Origin: an uncultured Collinsella sp.
Lineage (GTDB): Bacteria > Actinomycetota > Coriobacteriia > Coriobacteriales > Coriobacteriaceae
Direction of reading: 5' to 3'
Assembly (NCBI GenBank): GCA_937995345.1
Contig: CALKKS010000016.1
Location: 1-44,859, forward strand
DNA: 44,859 nucleotides
The translations under genes and the position numbers were made by a program. The stretch's first letter is position 1; every line of letters begins with the position of its first letter. Shown one piece after another: positions 21,543-29,712 of the stretch. The notes below the pieces were generated by a model, which was given only the letters and a program-made list of their open reading frames with translations, did no database searches and was not told the origin of the DNA.

Positions 21543-22274
21543 TTAGCGGCGGGCGCGGAGCTTTTCGTAGCCATCGGCAAAGAAGGCGACCGTCGCGGCA
21601 TCGGACTCGGCGGCGTCAGCGTCGGCGGCAGGCACCACGCCGTGCTCGTCGCTCACCAGGAACAGCGCGCCCTTGAGCTGTGCGGGAATGTCCACGCGCG
21701 TGACCGGGATGCCCTTGGTCTGGGCCAGCTGCTCAATGAGCGTCGCCGTGCCGCACAGGCACTCGTCCGTCGGCGCCACAAAGGCCAGCTCGCCGTTGTT
21801 GACGGCGGCGAGCAGCTCGGGCGCTACGCCGGTCTCGTCGGCCTCGGAGCGGGCCTCGGCAGAACGAACACGCAGCGCTTTGGCCGACGTATCGGCCAGC
21901 GGCTCGTACTCGCCCACCGTCATGGCGGCGTTGCCGTTGATGTCAATCACCAGCATGAGCACGCCGTCGTGCGCGGTGTAATCGCCCTCGGCAAGCGACC
22001 ACTCAACGTGCTGCTTGGCCCAGCTGAGCATGTTATGGGTGAGCGGCTCGCCCTGCACCAAGCGCTCGGACAGCGCGCGGATGTGACGGTTGAGCATGGG
22101 CACCTTTTTGTTGGACATGCGCCAACGGCAGACAAGCGCGGGCTTGTCGAGCGTAAACTTCTCGACCGCCTCCTGATTGGCGCAGAAATCCTCGTACGCA
22201 CGCTGATCCTCGGCATTGCCAAACAGCTCGGCATCATCAATCTGGGGCATGGTTGTACCTTTCGTGTTAGTCAT
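21543..22274 (-). CDS. Conserved protein of unknown function
   Basis: A soluble protein of 243 residues without signal peptide or membrane segment. I do not recognise a family with confidence. The segment ECLCGTATLIEQLAQTKGIPVTRVDI faintly resembles the cofactor-loop region of class IV aminotransferases, and LNRHIRALSERL the entry region of that fold, but no pyridoxal lysine is evident, so a catalytic role is not claimed. The C-terminus is acidic (ADADAAESDA) and ends in KLRARR. Start could be the ATG at 22274 (GAGGA upstream) or the ATG at 22250 (AAAGG upstream). It lies between purH and the two-component operon, with a terminator on its 5' side. Confidence 0.7.
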   Translation of the reverse strand: MTNTKGTTMPQIDDAELFGNAEDQRAYEDFCANQEAVEKFTLDKPALVCRWRMSNKKVPMLNRHIRALSERLVQGEPLTHNMLSWAKQHVEWSLAEGDYTAHDGVLMLVIDINGNAAMTVGEYEPLADTSAKALRVRSAEARSEADETGVAPELLAAVNNGELAFVAPTDECLCGTATLIEQLAQTKGIPVTRVDIPAQLKGALFLVSDEHGVVPAADADAAESDAATVAFFADGYEKLRARR

Positions 22275-22287
22275 TCCGTCCTCTTAT

Positions 22288-22328
22288 ACCAAAAAGACGG
22301 CCCTCCAAACGGAGCGACCGTCTTTTGC
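22288..22328 (-). terminator. Terminator of purH
   Basis: AAAAGACGG with CCGTCTTTT, and CGCTCC with GGAG inside, form the stem. The minus strand continues with TTTTTGG. It lies 28 bp past the purH stop codon. Confidence 0.85.
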
Positions 22329-22355
22329 GGAGATTATTTTGTCCCGAGGCGAAAC

Positions 22356-23963
22356 TTAGTGCCTAAAGTGGCGAGCGCCGGTAAACACCATTGCGATGCC
22401 ATGCTCGTTGCAGGCCTGGATGCTCTCGTCATCGCGCTTGGAGCCGCCGGGCTGAATGATGCAGGTCACACCATGCTCGGCAAGCACGTCGACGTTGTCG
22501 CGGAACGGGAAGAACGCGTCGCTTGCGCAGGCAAAGCCGCCCTTTTCCACGCCCTCGCGCTCGCAGAAGTCTTCGGCACGCTCGCAGGCCAGCAGCGCAG
22601 AATCCACGCGGTTGGGCTGACCGGGGCCCATGCCAATGCCGGCCTTGCCCTTGGAGACCAGGATGGCGTTGGACTTAACGCCCTTGCAAACCTTCCAGGC
22701 AAACTCGAGCTCGGCCATCTCGGCGTCGGTGGGCTTGCGGTCGGTGGGGAACGTAAAGGTCGCGGGATCCTCGGTCACGTGGTCGACTTCCTGTACCAGC
22801 ATGCCGCCGTCGATGGAGCGCAGCTCCACCTGGGCGCCGTGGTCCACGCCGCCGGTAGCCAGCACGCGCAGGTTGGGGCGCTTGGCCATGCGCTCGAGCG
22901 CCTCGGCGGTATAGCTCGGGGCGATGATGACCTCGACGAACTGCTTGTTCTGGTCGGCGAAGTGCTCAACCAGCTCAAAGGGAACCTCGCGGTTGCAGGC
23001 GATGATGCCGCCGAAGGCGCTCTTGGGATCGCAGGCAAAAGCGCGGTCGTAGGCGGCCGCGATGTCCTCGGCAACGGCGGAACCGCAAGGGTTCTGGTGC
23101 TTGAGGATCACGCAGGCCGGCTCGTCGAACTCGCGCACCAGGTTCCAAGCGGCGTCGGCATCCAGATAGTTGTTGTAGCTGAGCGGCTTGCCCTGGATCT
23201 GCTCGGAGCCCACGAGCGGGAACTGCGAGCTCGCGGTGTTCTCGCAGCCCTCGGCAAAACGATAGACCGTAGCCTTCTGCTGAGGATTCTCGCCATAGCG
23301 CAGGTCGTCGACCTTCTCCAGCGAGATCTCGAGCTTGGCAGAAGTGTCCGCCACGTCGCTTGCCTGGGCGGCAAGCCAACGGGAGATAGCCGTGTCGTAG
23401 GCGGCGGTAGTCTGGTAGACCTTCACCTGCAGGCGACGACGGGTGGCAAGCGTGGTGCAGCCGCCAGTCTCGTGCATCTCGGCCAGGACGGCGTCGTAGT
23501 CGGCCGGGTCGGAGATGACGGTAACGCTCGCGGCGTTCTTAGCAGCGGAGCGCAGCATGGAGGGGCCACCAATGTCGATGTGCTCGATGGCATCCGCAAA
23601 GGTGACCTCGGGGTTGGCAACGGTCTTCTCGAACTCGTACAGGTTGACGACGACCAGGTCGATCAGCTTAATGCCGTGCTGAGCGGCTTCCTGCATGTGC
23701 TGCTCGGAATCGCGACGGGCAAGCAGCGCGCCGTGAACCTTGGGATGCAGCGTCTTGACGCGGCCGTCCATCATCTCGGGATAGCCCGTGAACTCCTCGA
23801 TGGGGGTTACGGGAACGCCCGCGTCCTCGATGGCACGAGCCGTGCCGCCCGTAGAGATGATCTCGACGCCAAAGTCGTCAACCAGCGTCCGTGCGAAATC
23901 GACGACGCCCGTCTTATCGGTAACCGAGATCAACGCGCGTGCGATCTTCACATCAGATCCCAT
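22356..23963 (-). CDS. purH: Bifunctional AICAR formyltransferase / IMP cyclohydrolase PurH
   Basis: Catalyses the last two steps of purine synthesis, formylation of AICAR and closure to IMP, 535 residues as usual. The N-terminal cyclohydrolase (MGS-like) domain shows ALISVTDKTGVVDFA, STGGTARAIEDAGV and PEMMDGRVKTLHPKVHGALLARR. The C-terminal formyltransferase domain shows KPLSYNNYLDADAAW, CVILKHQNPCG and FPFRDNVDVLAEHGV. AGGAGG precedes the ATG. It stands alone rather than in a pur operon. The 277 bp upstream contain only a GGGGCTGCGGAAGCCCC hairpin near 24124-24140 and the divergent promoter region. No purine riboswitch was recognised. Confidence 0.97.
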   Translation of the reverse strand: MGSDVKIARALISVTDKTGVVDFARTLVDDFGVEIISTGGTARAIEDAGVPVTPIEEFTGYPEMMDGRVKTLHPKVHGALLARRDSEQHMQEAAQHGIKLIDLVVVNLYEFEKTVANPEVTFADAIEHIDIGGPSMLRSAAKNAASVTVISDPADYDAVLAEMHETGGCTTLATRRRLQVKVYQTTAAYDTAISRWLAAQASDVADTSAKLEISLEKVDDLRYGENPQQKATVYRFAEGCENTASSQFPLVGSEQIQGKPLSYNNYLDADAAWNLVREFDEPACVILKHQNPCGSAVAEDIAAAYDRAFACDPKSAFGGIIACNREVPFELVEHFADQNKQFVEVIIAPSYTAEALERMAKRPNLRVLATGGVDHGAQVELRSIDGGMLVQEVDHVTEDPATFTFPTDRKPTDAEMAELEFAWKVCKGVKSNAILVSKGKAGIGMGPGQPNRVDSALLACERAEDFCEREGVEKGGFACASDAFFPFRDNVDVLAEHGVTCIIQPGGSKRDDESIQACNEHGIAMVFTGARHFRH

Positions 23964-24240
23964 GCAGTCCTCCTGTCTGGTACGCCGCCGTGCTCTGTGA
24001 GTCGGTGATACGTCGATCTGCAGCGCTCGCGCAGCGGCATTGAAAATACTGATTTAATGTAGCGCATCGAGCGCGACGATGCACCCCGCAACGCACGGCT
24101 GTGCAGAAAAAGCTTGCGAGCGGGGGCTGCGGAAGCCCCGCCGGGCACGGTGAGTTGATGGAGCACAAGGGCACCATAATTGAATGCCAATAGCGTGGTA
24201 GAACTGTGCTCGATATGCATCCGCAAAAGAAAGAGGCACC

Positions 24241-24882
24241 ATGGTCTCGCGGGTTCTCTACCGACCGTTTGATACCGAAGACTTCGACGCCATCGCGCTG
24301 ATTCTGCAGCAGCTTTGGCATAACAATTCGGATAACGATGAGTACAACCGCCTTGAGGCCGCATGCGACCTCGCCTATTGCCTTTCGTCATCGACGTTTT
24401 CGCAGGTTGCCGTAATCGACGGTCAGGCGCGTGGCATTGCGCTCGCGCGCGCGGGACAGAGTTCCGGCGCCACCGTCAAGGAACATTGGATGGATACCGA
24501 ACGCGCGCTGCTTTCGCAGATGCGCGAGCTGGAGCCCGATGCCTGCGCCGAGTATCTCTCGTTTGTGCGCGCAACCATCCGAACCAACAACCGCCTGCTC
24601 GAAAGCAGCCCGTTGCCACACGACAACGAGGTCACGCTGCTTGCCGTTGATCGAGATGTCCACGGCTTGGGCGTTGGCTCGGTGTTGCTCGATGCCGCTG
24701 TCTCGTACCTTTCCTCGCGCGGGGCGACAAGGGCGCACCTGTACACCGACTCCAACTGCTCGTGGAAATTCTACGAGCTACACGGCTTTAAGCGCACCGC
24801 CACGCACCGCGCCAACCGCGAGGAACGCCGCCACGCTATGCCGCGCGAAAGCTTCCTCTACGAGCTGGACCTAACAGCCTAG
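24241..24882 (+). CDS. GNAT-family N-acetyltransferase
   Basis: GNAT acetyltransferase of 213 residues. The acetyl-CoA loop is RDVHGLGVGSVLLDAAV (motif A; R/Q-x-x-G-x-G) and motif B is HLYTDSNCSWKFYELHGFKR with the likely catalytic Tyr. The N-terminal 90 residues are longer than in minimal GNATs. AAAGAGG lies upstream of the ATG. Divergent from purH. The acceptor substrate is not predictable. Confidence 0.85.
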   Translation: MVSRVLYRPFDTEDFDAIALILQQLWHNNSDNDEYNRLEAACDLAYCLSSSTFSQVAVIDGQARGIALARAGQSSGATVKEHWMDTERALLSQMRELEPDACAEYLSFVRATIRTNNRLLESSPLPHDNEVTLLAVDRDVHGLGVGSVLLDAAVSYLSSRGATRAHLYTDSNCSWKFYELHGFKRTATHRANREERRHAMPRESFLYELDLTA

Positions 24883-24897
24883 CCTCGGCAGCCACAC

Positions 24898-24928
24898 CTA
24901 GTCATTTAAGTCTGTCCCCAATGAGTAG
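24898..24928. repeat. CTAGTCATT-family repeat, inverted copy
   Basis: CTAGTCATTTAAGTCTGTCC and the following CCAATGAGTAG. Its reverse complement matches the start of 27360-27400 with few differences. It lies between the GNAT gene and the MITE-like element at 24949. Confidence 0.6.
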
Positions 24929-24948
24929 CCTAGGGGGTCTGCAAATGG

Positions 24949-25182
24949 CTGTGGTCAAAAAACATCAAATATGAGTACTGTTACCTTTTTAGTAGTAGCG
25001 ATTTGGGGCATTTTTGAGGCTTTTAGACATGGTAGTCAGCCTGGCGAGCTGACGTATCTCCCCAAATGTTCGATAAAATTGGCTCTTAACGAGAAATACT
25101 CTCATTAGAAGCCAATAGATGAACGCAAATTAATGTAACTATTTCGGCAACAGTACTCATATTTGCCATTTTTTGCCCACTG
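24949..25182. repeat. MITE-like element, copy 2
   Basis: Terminal inverted repeats of about 37 bp (24949-24985 and 25146-25182) share GTGG, CAAAAAA and then AAATATGAGTACTGTT-CC. The left end through AGTAGTAGCGATTT matches the element at 71-300, but the interior differs. There is no open reading frame of note. Confidence 0.65.
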
Positions 25183-25293
25183 CCCCTTGCGCCAAGGTCC
25201 GCAGCGGAAAGTATGGCCCGTTTCGATGCACAAAAATGGGATGGATCTTCCCTGGCAACCGCCCAGAAAGGTCCACCCCAAAGCAAGCGCTCG

Positions 25294-27237
25294 CTAGAAC
25301 GTTCCGCCGCCGCCTCCGCCGACGCCGCCGCCTCCGCCGCCCGAGAAGCCGCCGCCTCCGCCGCCACCCGAGCTGTCCGAGCTCGACGCGAGCTCACGGA
25401 TGCTCTCGTGATACACGCCGTCGAACGAATCCATCGGCGACTCGTTGCCGTAATGATGGTAGTACCACCAGTAGCAGGGGTAATTGTCGTAGAAACCGTC
25501 GGCCTCGCGCACCTCGAGCGGCACGGCCTCGGCAAGCTGACGCAGGACTTCCTTCGAAACGCCCAGCGCCGCACCCATCACCAGAAGCTTATTCCACAGG
25601 ACCAGATCGCCGGGGACGGCTTCCTTGAGGCGCGTGAAGTCCTCGAGCCAATGCTTAAGCGCCTTGCAGCGAACCGCCACCTCGGCGCCCTCCGGCGTAA
25701 ATCGGCGGAACGTAAGGCCCACGCCAATACCCACCAGCACAATCGGCACCGAGATAACCGCGGCGATAATGTTCGCCTGTGCGCCGTCGGTAAAGAAGAT
25801 GGATCCCACGGGAACAAAGGCGATCAGAATACCGAGAACCAGGCAAAACACCATTGCGACAATGCCGTCCGAGGCAACGTACTCGCTGTCGGCCAGCTTG
25901 CCCTTAACGGTGTTCTGATAGTCCTCGAGCTTGTCGCCCACGGGTGTAGCATGCTGCTTGACGTAGTGCTGCAGCTCGTCAAACGTACGCGAGCGATCGC
26001 CGTTCTCGTCGGGCTTAGCACCGGCAAAGAAAACCTTGAGCACCATGTGGTCAATGCCCTTGGCCGACTTCCAGCCCGCATCACTCACCGTCACGCGATA
26101 CGTCTGTTCTTCTTTTTCGCGCCCCAACAGACCCTTCTTGGCCTTGGTCACGGTCGCCTGCTCCAGCTTGATTACACGGTCGTCAGTGAGCTTCATGAGC
26201 GTGGCGATATATGCCTGATCGGGCACCTCGTTCCAGCTCATGAGGGCCGAAAGCACAGCGGGATGGTCGGCCGAAGGCACATCGCGGAAATAATCGTCCT
26301 GAAAAAGCGGCTTGGGTTTGCGGCGGCGCAGCTTGAGCACAACGATTGTGCCGGTAAAGGCCACCGCCGCGACAACACTTAGCACGGCAAGTGCATTGGC
26401 AATCATGCGAGCGTGAGCGCGGCGGGCGTTAGCCTCGTCGGCCCACGCCTTCTCCTCGCTTAGGATCGTCGGCAGACGTTCCTCGCTCGAGGCGGCAAGC
26501 TGCGGTACCCAATCGCTGGGGAAGGCGATGCGCGCCTCGGCGAATTCGCCCTCATGCACGCAGGGAATGGTATAGGTGACCATGGGCTCGTCCACATCGA
26601 GCGACACGTCGCCCGTCAGCGAGCCGTGGCCCCATGCACGGAAGTTATCGCCCTTGACGGCCGCCGTCCCGGCGGCAGCATTTGCGAAGTACACTTCCAT
26701 CTCGACGTCATCGGAATCCGCGGACCAGCCGTCGCCCACAAACTTCCAGTAGAGCTCGGCGGTATCGGCCCAATTCATAACCGCACCGGTCATGGTGTAG
26801 CTCACATAATAGATCGCGCTGTCGCCGCTCTCGTGGGGGCTGAAAACCTTGATCTTTACGCCGCCGTCGGACTGCTCAACCGTATAGACGCCGCTGTCGC
26901 CTTTGTTTGCGCTGTCGACCTTGTTAAACGCGGTGTCGTCTTCCTCGACGCTCAACACGTCGACGCCCGCCGCGCCGCCCTGCTGGTTGGTGCCCGCATT
27001 GATCTCCCAGAACACGCCGTTGATGTCGTCGTCGAAATCGAACTGGCGTCCCTCGACAACGGTCAGCGAGCCGTCGGCCTCGACCGTGGCGCCGATATAG
27101 GTTTGGGTCATGGAGTAGCCGTCAGCGTGCGCGGCGACAGGCAGCAGCAACAATGCAAGTACGACGAGCGCACAGGCGGAAGCGAATCGCGCGAATAGGC
27201 GGCGCTGCCGACAGGTCTTGGCAACGGGGGCGTTCAT
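25294..27237 (-). CDS. DUF2207-family membrane protein with Gly-rich tail
   Basis: Predicted exported membrane protein of about 647 residues. It has a signal peptide (LVVLALLLLPVAAHA, then mature DGYSMTQTYIGATVEADGSL), a large extracellular beta-rich DUF2207 domain (about 40-270), a membrane segment near 285-310, a cytoplasmic region, and a pair of membrane segments near 465-520. The extreme C-terminus is an almost pure Gly run (SGGGGGGGFSGG). This layout is typical of DUF2207/TPM-like proteins of Gram-positives, whose role is unknown. The ATG at 27237 is preferred for the signal peptide and AAAGGA. An in-frame start at 27297 would add 20 residues. Confidence 0.85.
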   Translation of the reverse strand: MNAPVAKTCRQRRLFARFASACALVVLALLLLPVAAHADGYSMTQTYIGATVEADGSLTVVEGRQFDFDDDINGVFWEINAGTNQQGGAAGVDVLSVEEDDTAFNKVDSANKGDSGVYTVEQSDGGVKIKVFSPHESGDSAIYYVSYTMTGAVMNWADTAELYWKFVGDGWSADSDDVEMEVYFANAAAGTAAVKGDNFRAWGHGSLTGDVSLDVDEPMVTYTIPCVHEGEFAEARIAFPSDWVPQLAASSEERLPTILSEEKAWADEANARRAHARMIANALAVLSVVAAVAFTGTIVVLKLRRRKPKPLFQDDYFRDVPSADHPAVLSALMSWNEVPDQAYIATLMKLTDDRVIKLEQATVTKAKKGLLGREKEEQTYRVTVSDAGWKSAKGIDHMVLKVFFAGAKPDENGDRSRTFDELQHYVKQHATPVGDKLEDYQNTVKGKLADSEYVASDGIVAMVFCLVLGILIAFVPVGSIFFTDGAQANIIAAVISVPIVLVGIGVGLTFRRFTPEGAEVAVRCKALKHWLEDFTRLKEAVPGDLVLWNKLLVMGAALGVSKEVLRQLAEAVPLEVREADGFYDNYPCYWWYYHHYGNESPMDSFDGVYHESIRELASSSDSSGGGGGGGFSGGGGGGVGGGGGGTF

Positions 27238-27359
27238 AGGCACATCCTTTGTCTGTAAAACCAACATCGCCATTGTCCCACGTTTGCGGGCACACATGAC
27301 GAATATCTAGGCGACCGGAGCGCCAAACGGGATGAAAGTCACGCCCGCAGCGCCAGCAG

Positions 27360-27400
27360 CTAGTCATTGGGGACGTTCTTAAATGACTAGTCATTAGGGA
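27360..27400. repeat. CTAGTCATT-family repeat
   Basis: CTAGTCATTGGGGACGTTCT, then TAAATGACTAGTCATTAGGGA: the word occurs twice in direct orientation, and CTAGTCATT...AATGACTAG is also self-complementary. Relatives lie at 55-67 and 24898-24928. Confidence 0.65.
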
Positions 27401-27474
27401 CACTCTTTGGCATGGCCTGTCCAACGATAGATACCACTTCACAGCTCCGTCACAGGTGTAGCGGCTTTGTGTTG

Positions 27475-27625
27475 CTGCGACGTGTGCTGATTGAGCCCGT
27501 GAGCAAGGGGCATAAAGCAGTTGAGCGAAAACGGTTTGCCCCTTTCCCGTTCGCTCGAGGATCATGTCCCCCTTTTCCGCGGAAACCCCGGCAGTTGCGA
27601 AGAGCTGCCGGGGTTTCTGTCGTTT
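27475..27625 (+). ncRNA. Possible structured RNA ending in a terminator
   Basis: Within the 515-bp stretch without a gene (27238-27752), two strong stems follow one another on the plus strand: GAGCGAA...TTCGCTC with inner ACGG...CCGT (about 27522-27558), then GAAACCCCGGCAG/CTGCCGGGGTTTC at 27582-27617 with a T-rich tail. An independent terminator upstream of gluQ-RS with no reading frame before it suggests a small RNA or a premature-termination leader. No known RNA family was recognised. Confidence 0.3.
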
Positions 27626-27752
27626 GGGGGTTGAGTTGGTGCGCGGCACTCGAGACGTTGAGCCGCAGGCTCGCCGTGCGCAATGCGCAGCGCCGCCAAC
27701 TTGCGGTCCACAGCGACGCCTCCCCATCGCGTTCCGCGCTATACTCGTCCGC

Positions 27753-28763
27753 ATGGATATCAACGCATGTAACATAGCAACGCCCGCCGTGGCCACGTCG
27801 ACGGCGCCGGCCGCTTCCGCCCCCACGCCCGTCGTGGGCCGCTTTGCCCCGTCGCCCTCGGGCCGCATGCACCTGGGCAACGTGTTCAGCTGTCTGTGCG
27901 CGTGGCTTTCGGCCCGCAGCCAGGGCGGCAGCATCGTGTTACGCATCGAGGACCTGGACGATCGCTGCAAGCGCCCCGAACTTGCCACTCAATTGATTGA
28001 CGACCTTGCCTGGCTGGGGCTGGAGTGGGACGAAGGCCCCTACTATCAGCACGATCGCCTGGACTTCTACGAGGACGCCCTGCACCAGCTGCAAGACGCC
28101 GGCCTCACCTATCCTTGCTTTTGCACGCGTGCCGAGCTCCACGCCGCGAGCGCGCCTCATGCCAGTGACGGCACGCCCATCTACCGCGGAGCCTGCCGAA
28201 ACCTTTCTGCCAAAGATATCGCCCGCCGCAGTGCCCTGCGCGCCCCGGCCACGCGTCTGCGCGTGCCCACCGTCGATGATCTCGCAAACGACGTGATCGA
28301 ATTCGTGGACCGCACGTACGGCGCCCAATGCGAGGCACTCGCTACCGAGTGCGGCGACTTTTTGGTGCGCCGCAGCGACGGCGTGTTTGCCTATCAGCTA
28401 GCCGTGGTGGTCGATGACGCCGCCATGGGCGTCACCGAGGTCGTGCGCGGATGCGACCTGCTGGGGTCCACGCCGCGCCAAATCTACCTGCAGCATCTGC
28501 TGGGTCTTCCCACGCCGCACTACGCACATATTCCGCTGCTCATGTCGCCGGATGGCCGTCGCCTTTCCAAGCGCGACCGCGATCTGGACCTGGGCGAGCT
28601 CCGCGCCCGCTTTGGCACACCCGAGGCACTACTGGGATGGCTCGCCGGACAAACGGGCATCGCACCGGACACCACACCGCGTACCGCCGAGCAACTGGCT
28701 GAGCACTTTAGCTGGGACGTCATCCGGGAGCATCGGGAGAACATCACTGTAACGGCCGAGTAG
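27753..28763 (+). CDS. gluQ: Glutamyl-Q tRNA(Asp) synthetase
   Basis: Truncated glutamyl-tRNA synthetase paralogue that attaches glutamate to queuosine at position 34 of tRNA(Asp), 336 residues. The class I signatures are GRFAPSPSGRMHLGNV (HIGH-like) and LSKRDRDLDLG (KMSKS-like), with RIEDLDDR and the short C-terminus lacking an anticodon-binding domain. The cysteine pair YPCFCTR with a later Cys (YRGAC) matches the zinc knuckle of GluQ-RS. The ATG at 27753 is chosen because homology begins about 27 residues later, and TATACT lies 8 bases upstream with no ribosome-binding site, suggesting a leaderless mRNA. The first 25 residues are Ala/Thr-rich and unusual. Confidence 0.9.
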   Translation: MDINACNIATPAVATSTAPAASAPTPVVGRFAPSPSGRMHLGNVFSCLCAWLSARSQGGSIVLRIEDLDDRCKRPELATQLIDDLAWLGLEWDEGPYYQHDRLDFYEDALHQLQDAGLTYPCFCTRAELHAASAPHASDGTPIYRGACRNLSAKDIARRSALRAPATRLRVPTVDDLANDVIEFVDRTYGAQCEALATECGDFLVRRSDGVFAYQLAVVVDDAAMGVTEVVRGCDLLGSTPRQIYLQHLLGLPTPHYAHIPLLMSPDGRRLSKRDRDLDLGELRARFGTPEALLGWLAGQTGIAPDTTPRTAEQLAEHFSWDVIREHRENITVTAE

Positions 28764-28805
28764 CCAAACGCCCCGCCCCCCTCGACGAGCGCAGCATTCT
28801 GCGTC

Positions 28806-28834
28806 TTGTTATGTACGGAATAATTCCGTACAAT
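28806..28834 (+). promoter_or_regulatory. Promoter and operator of tacA-tacT
   Basis: TTGTTA and TACAAT are separated by exactly 17 bp. The spacer and flanks form the perfect palindrome GTACGGAAT-A-ATTCCGTAC (28813-28831). An antitoxin bound there would block RNA polymerase. Confidence 0.75.
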
Positions 28835-28855
28835 AACGCAAAGGAGGTTTTTATT

Positions 28856-29122
28856 ATGCCGACGATTGAGAAACAACGCCGTATGGATCTAAGGCTGACC
28901 GAGCGTCAACGCCTTACTTACGAGCGCGCCGCGGCCCTGCGCGGGCAAACTCTCACCCAATGGGCCACTGCCCACCTTGACGAGAGCTCCGCGCGTGACA
29001 TCGCCGAAGCGTCAACAACCTATCTTTCTCCTGATGGTTTTGATGCATTTTGCGAAATGCTCGACTCCCCCATGCCCCAAGCCGCAAAAGCGTTGCTTAA
29101 CCGTAAAGCAGTTTGGGAATGA
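28856..29122 (+). CDS. TacA-like antitoxin (DUF1778, ribbon-helix-helix)
   Basis: Antitoxin of 88 residues. The N-terminal ribbon-helix-helix (RRMDLRLTERQRLTYERAAAL) binds DNA. The C-terminal helix region (LSPDGFDAFCEMLDSP) is the part that wraps the toxin in TacA proteins, where the motif FxxFCxxLD is typical. The ATG at 28856 has AGGAGG eight bases upstream. An in-frame ATG at 28811 lies inside the promoter. The stop codon overlaps the toxin start (ATGA). It is likely autoregulated through the palindrome in its promoter. Confidence 0.9.
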   Translation: MPTIEKQRRMDLRLTERQRLTYERAAALRGQTLTQWATAHLDESSARDIAEASTTYLSPDGFDAFCEMLDSPMPQAAKALLNRKAVWE

Positions 29123-29592
29123 GCGCGTTTACCAAGCCCGTTCAACTCCCCGTTGGTCAAGGCATCGAGGCTTTCCACTGTGGAAATGCTCTTGTAGACG
29201 GATGGGCTAAAAACAGATCAGCCTCGGCGCGAAGAAGAGGGTCAGCGGTTATATACGCATCGTATTGCGACGGCGCAGTCGCTGGCTTTTATACGCTATG
29301 CACGCACTCCGTAGCTCGCGAAAATGTTGATGGAGGGTGGTTCGTGCGAAACTCCCCCTCCCAAGTTCCCGCAGTGTTACTTGGAATGATGGGGGTCGAC
29401 GAGAAGTTCAAGGGGCTTGGTCTTGGGGCATCACTGCTCAAAGATGCCATCGAGAACGCCTTGAAAATTTCTGCCCTAGCAGGAGCGCGGGCTTTGGTTG
29501 TCGATCCAGTAGATGACGAAGCGGCGGCGTTCTATGCGCATTTTGGCTTTGTAACCCTACCCGGCACCAACCGAATGGCACTGAAACTCTAG
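29119..29592 (+). CDS. TacT-like GNAT toxin
   Basis: GNAT-fold toxin of 157 residues. Family members acetylate the amino group of aminoacyl-tRNAs and stop translation. Hallmarks are FHCGNALVDGWAKNRS, the acetyl-CoA strand VPAVLLGMMGVDEKFKGLGLG, and GARALVVDPVDDEAAAFYAHFGF, whose Tyr139 corresponds to the catalytic Tyr of TacT. All are intact, so the toxin is predicted active. It is translationally coupled to the antitoxin by an ATGA overlap. An upstream in-frame TTG at 29113 is less likely. Confidence 0.92.
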   Translation: MSAFTKPVQLPVGQGIEAFHCGNALVDGWAKNRSASARRRGSAVIYASYCDGAVAGFYTLCTHSVARENVDGGWFVRNSPSQVPAVLLGMMGVDEKFKGLGLGASLLKDAIENALKISALAGARALVVDPVDDEAAAFYAHFGFVTLPGTNRMALKL

Positions 29593-29623
29593 ACCGTCGG
29601 CGATATTTCCTCCAGATCCCAGC

Positions 29624-29685
29624 ATGCCTTAAGTACCCTATAGATCATGAATATTATTGAAATGTAGGGTAACTACCCAAGGCAT
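29624..29685. repeat. Imperfect inverted repeat after tacT
   Basis: ATGCCTT and TACCCTA pair with TAGGGTA and AAGGCAT around an AT-rich centre. It lies between the toxin gene and the convergent phosphoesterase gene. It may act as a terminator or be a remnant repeat. Confidence 0.5.
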
Positions 29686-29712
29686 CGTATGAAGACCCGC
29701 CATGCTCCGCCC

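Noticed and set aside
21510..24008. 832-codon open frame on the plus strand opposite purH
   Set aside because: Antisense shadow of purH and its neighbour. Composition is repetitive His/Gly/Leu without motifs.
27412..27777. 121-codon plus-strand frame before gluQ-RS
   Set aside because: It crosses the terminator hairpin and the gluQ-RS start in another frame, and has Arg/Ser-rich shadow composition.
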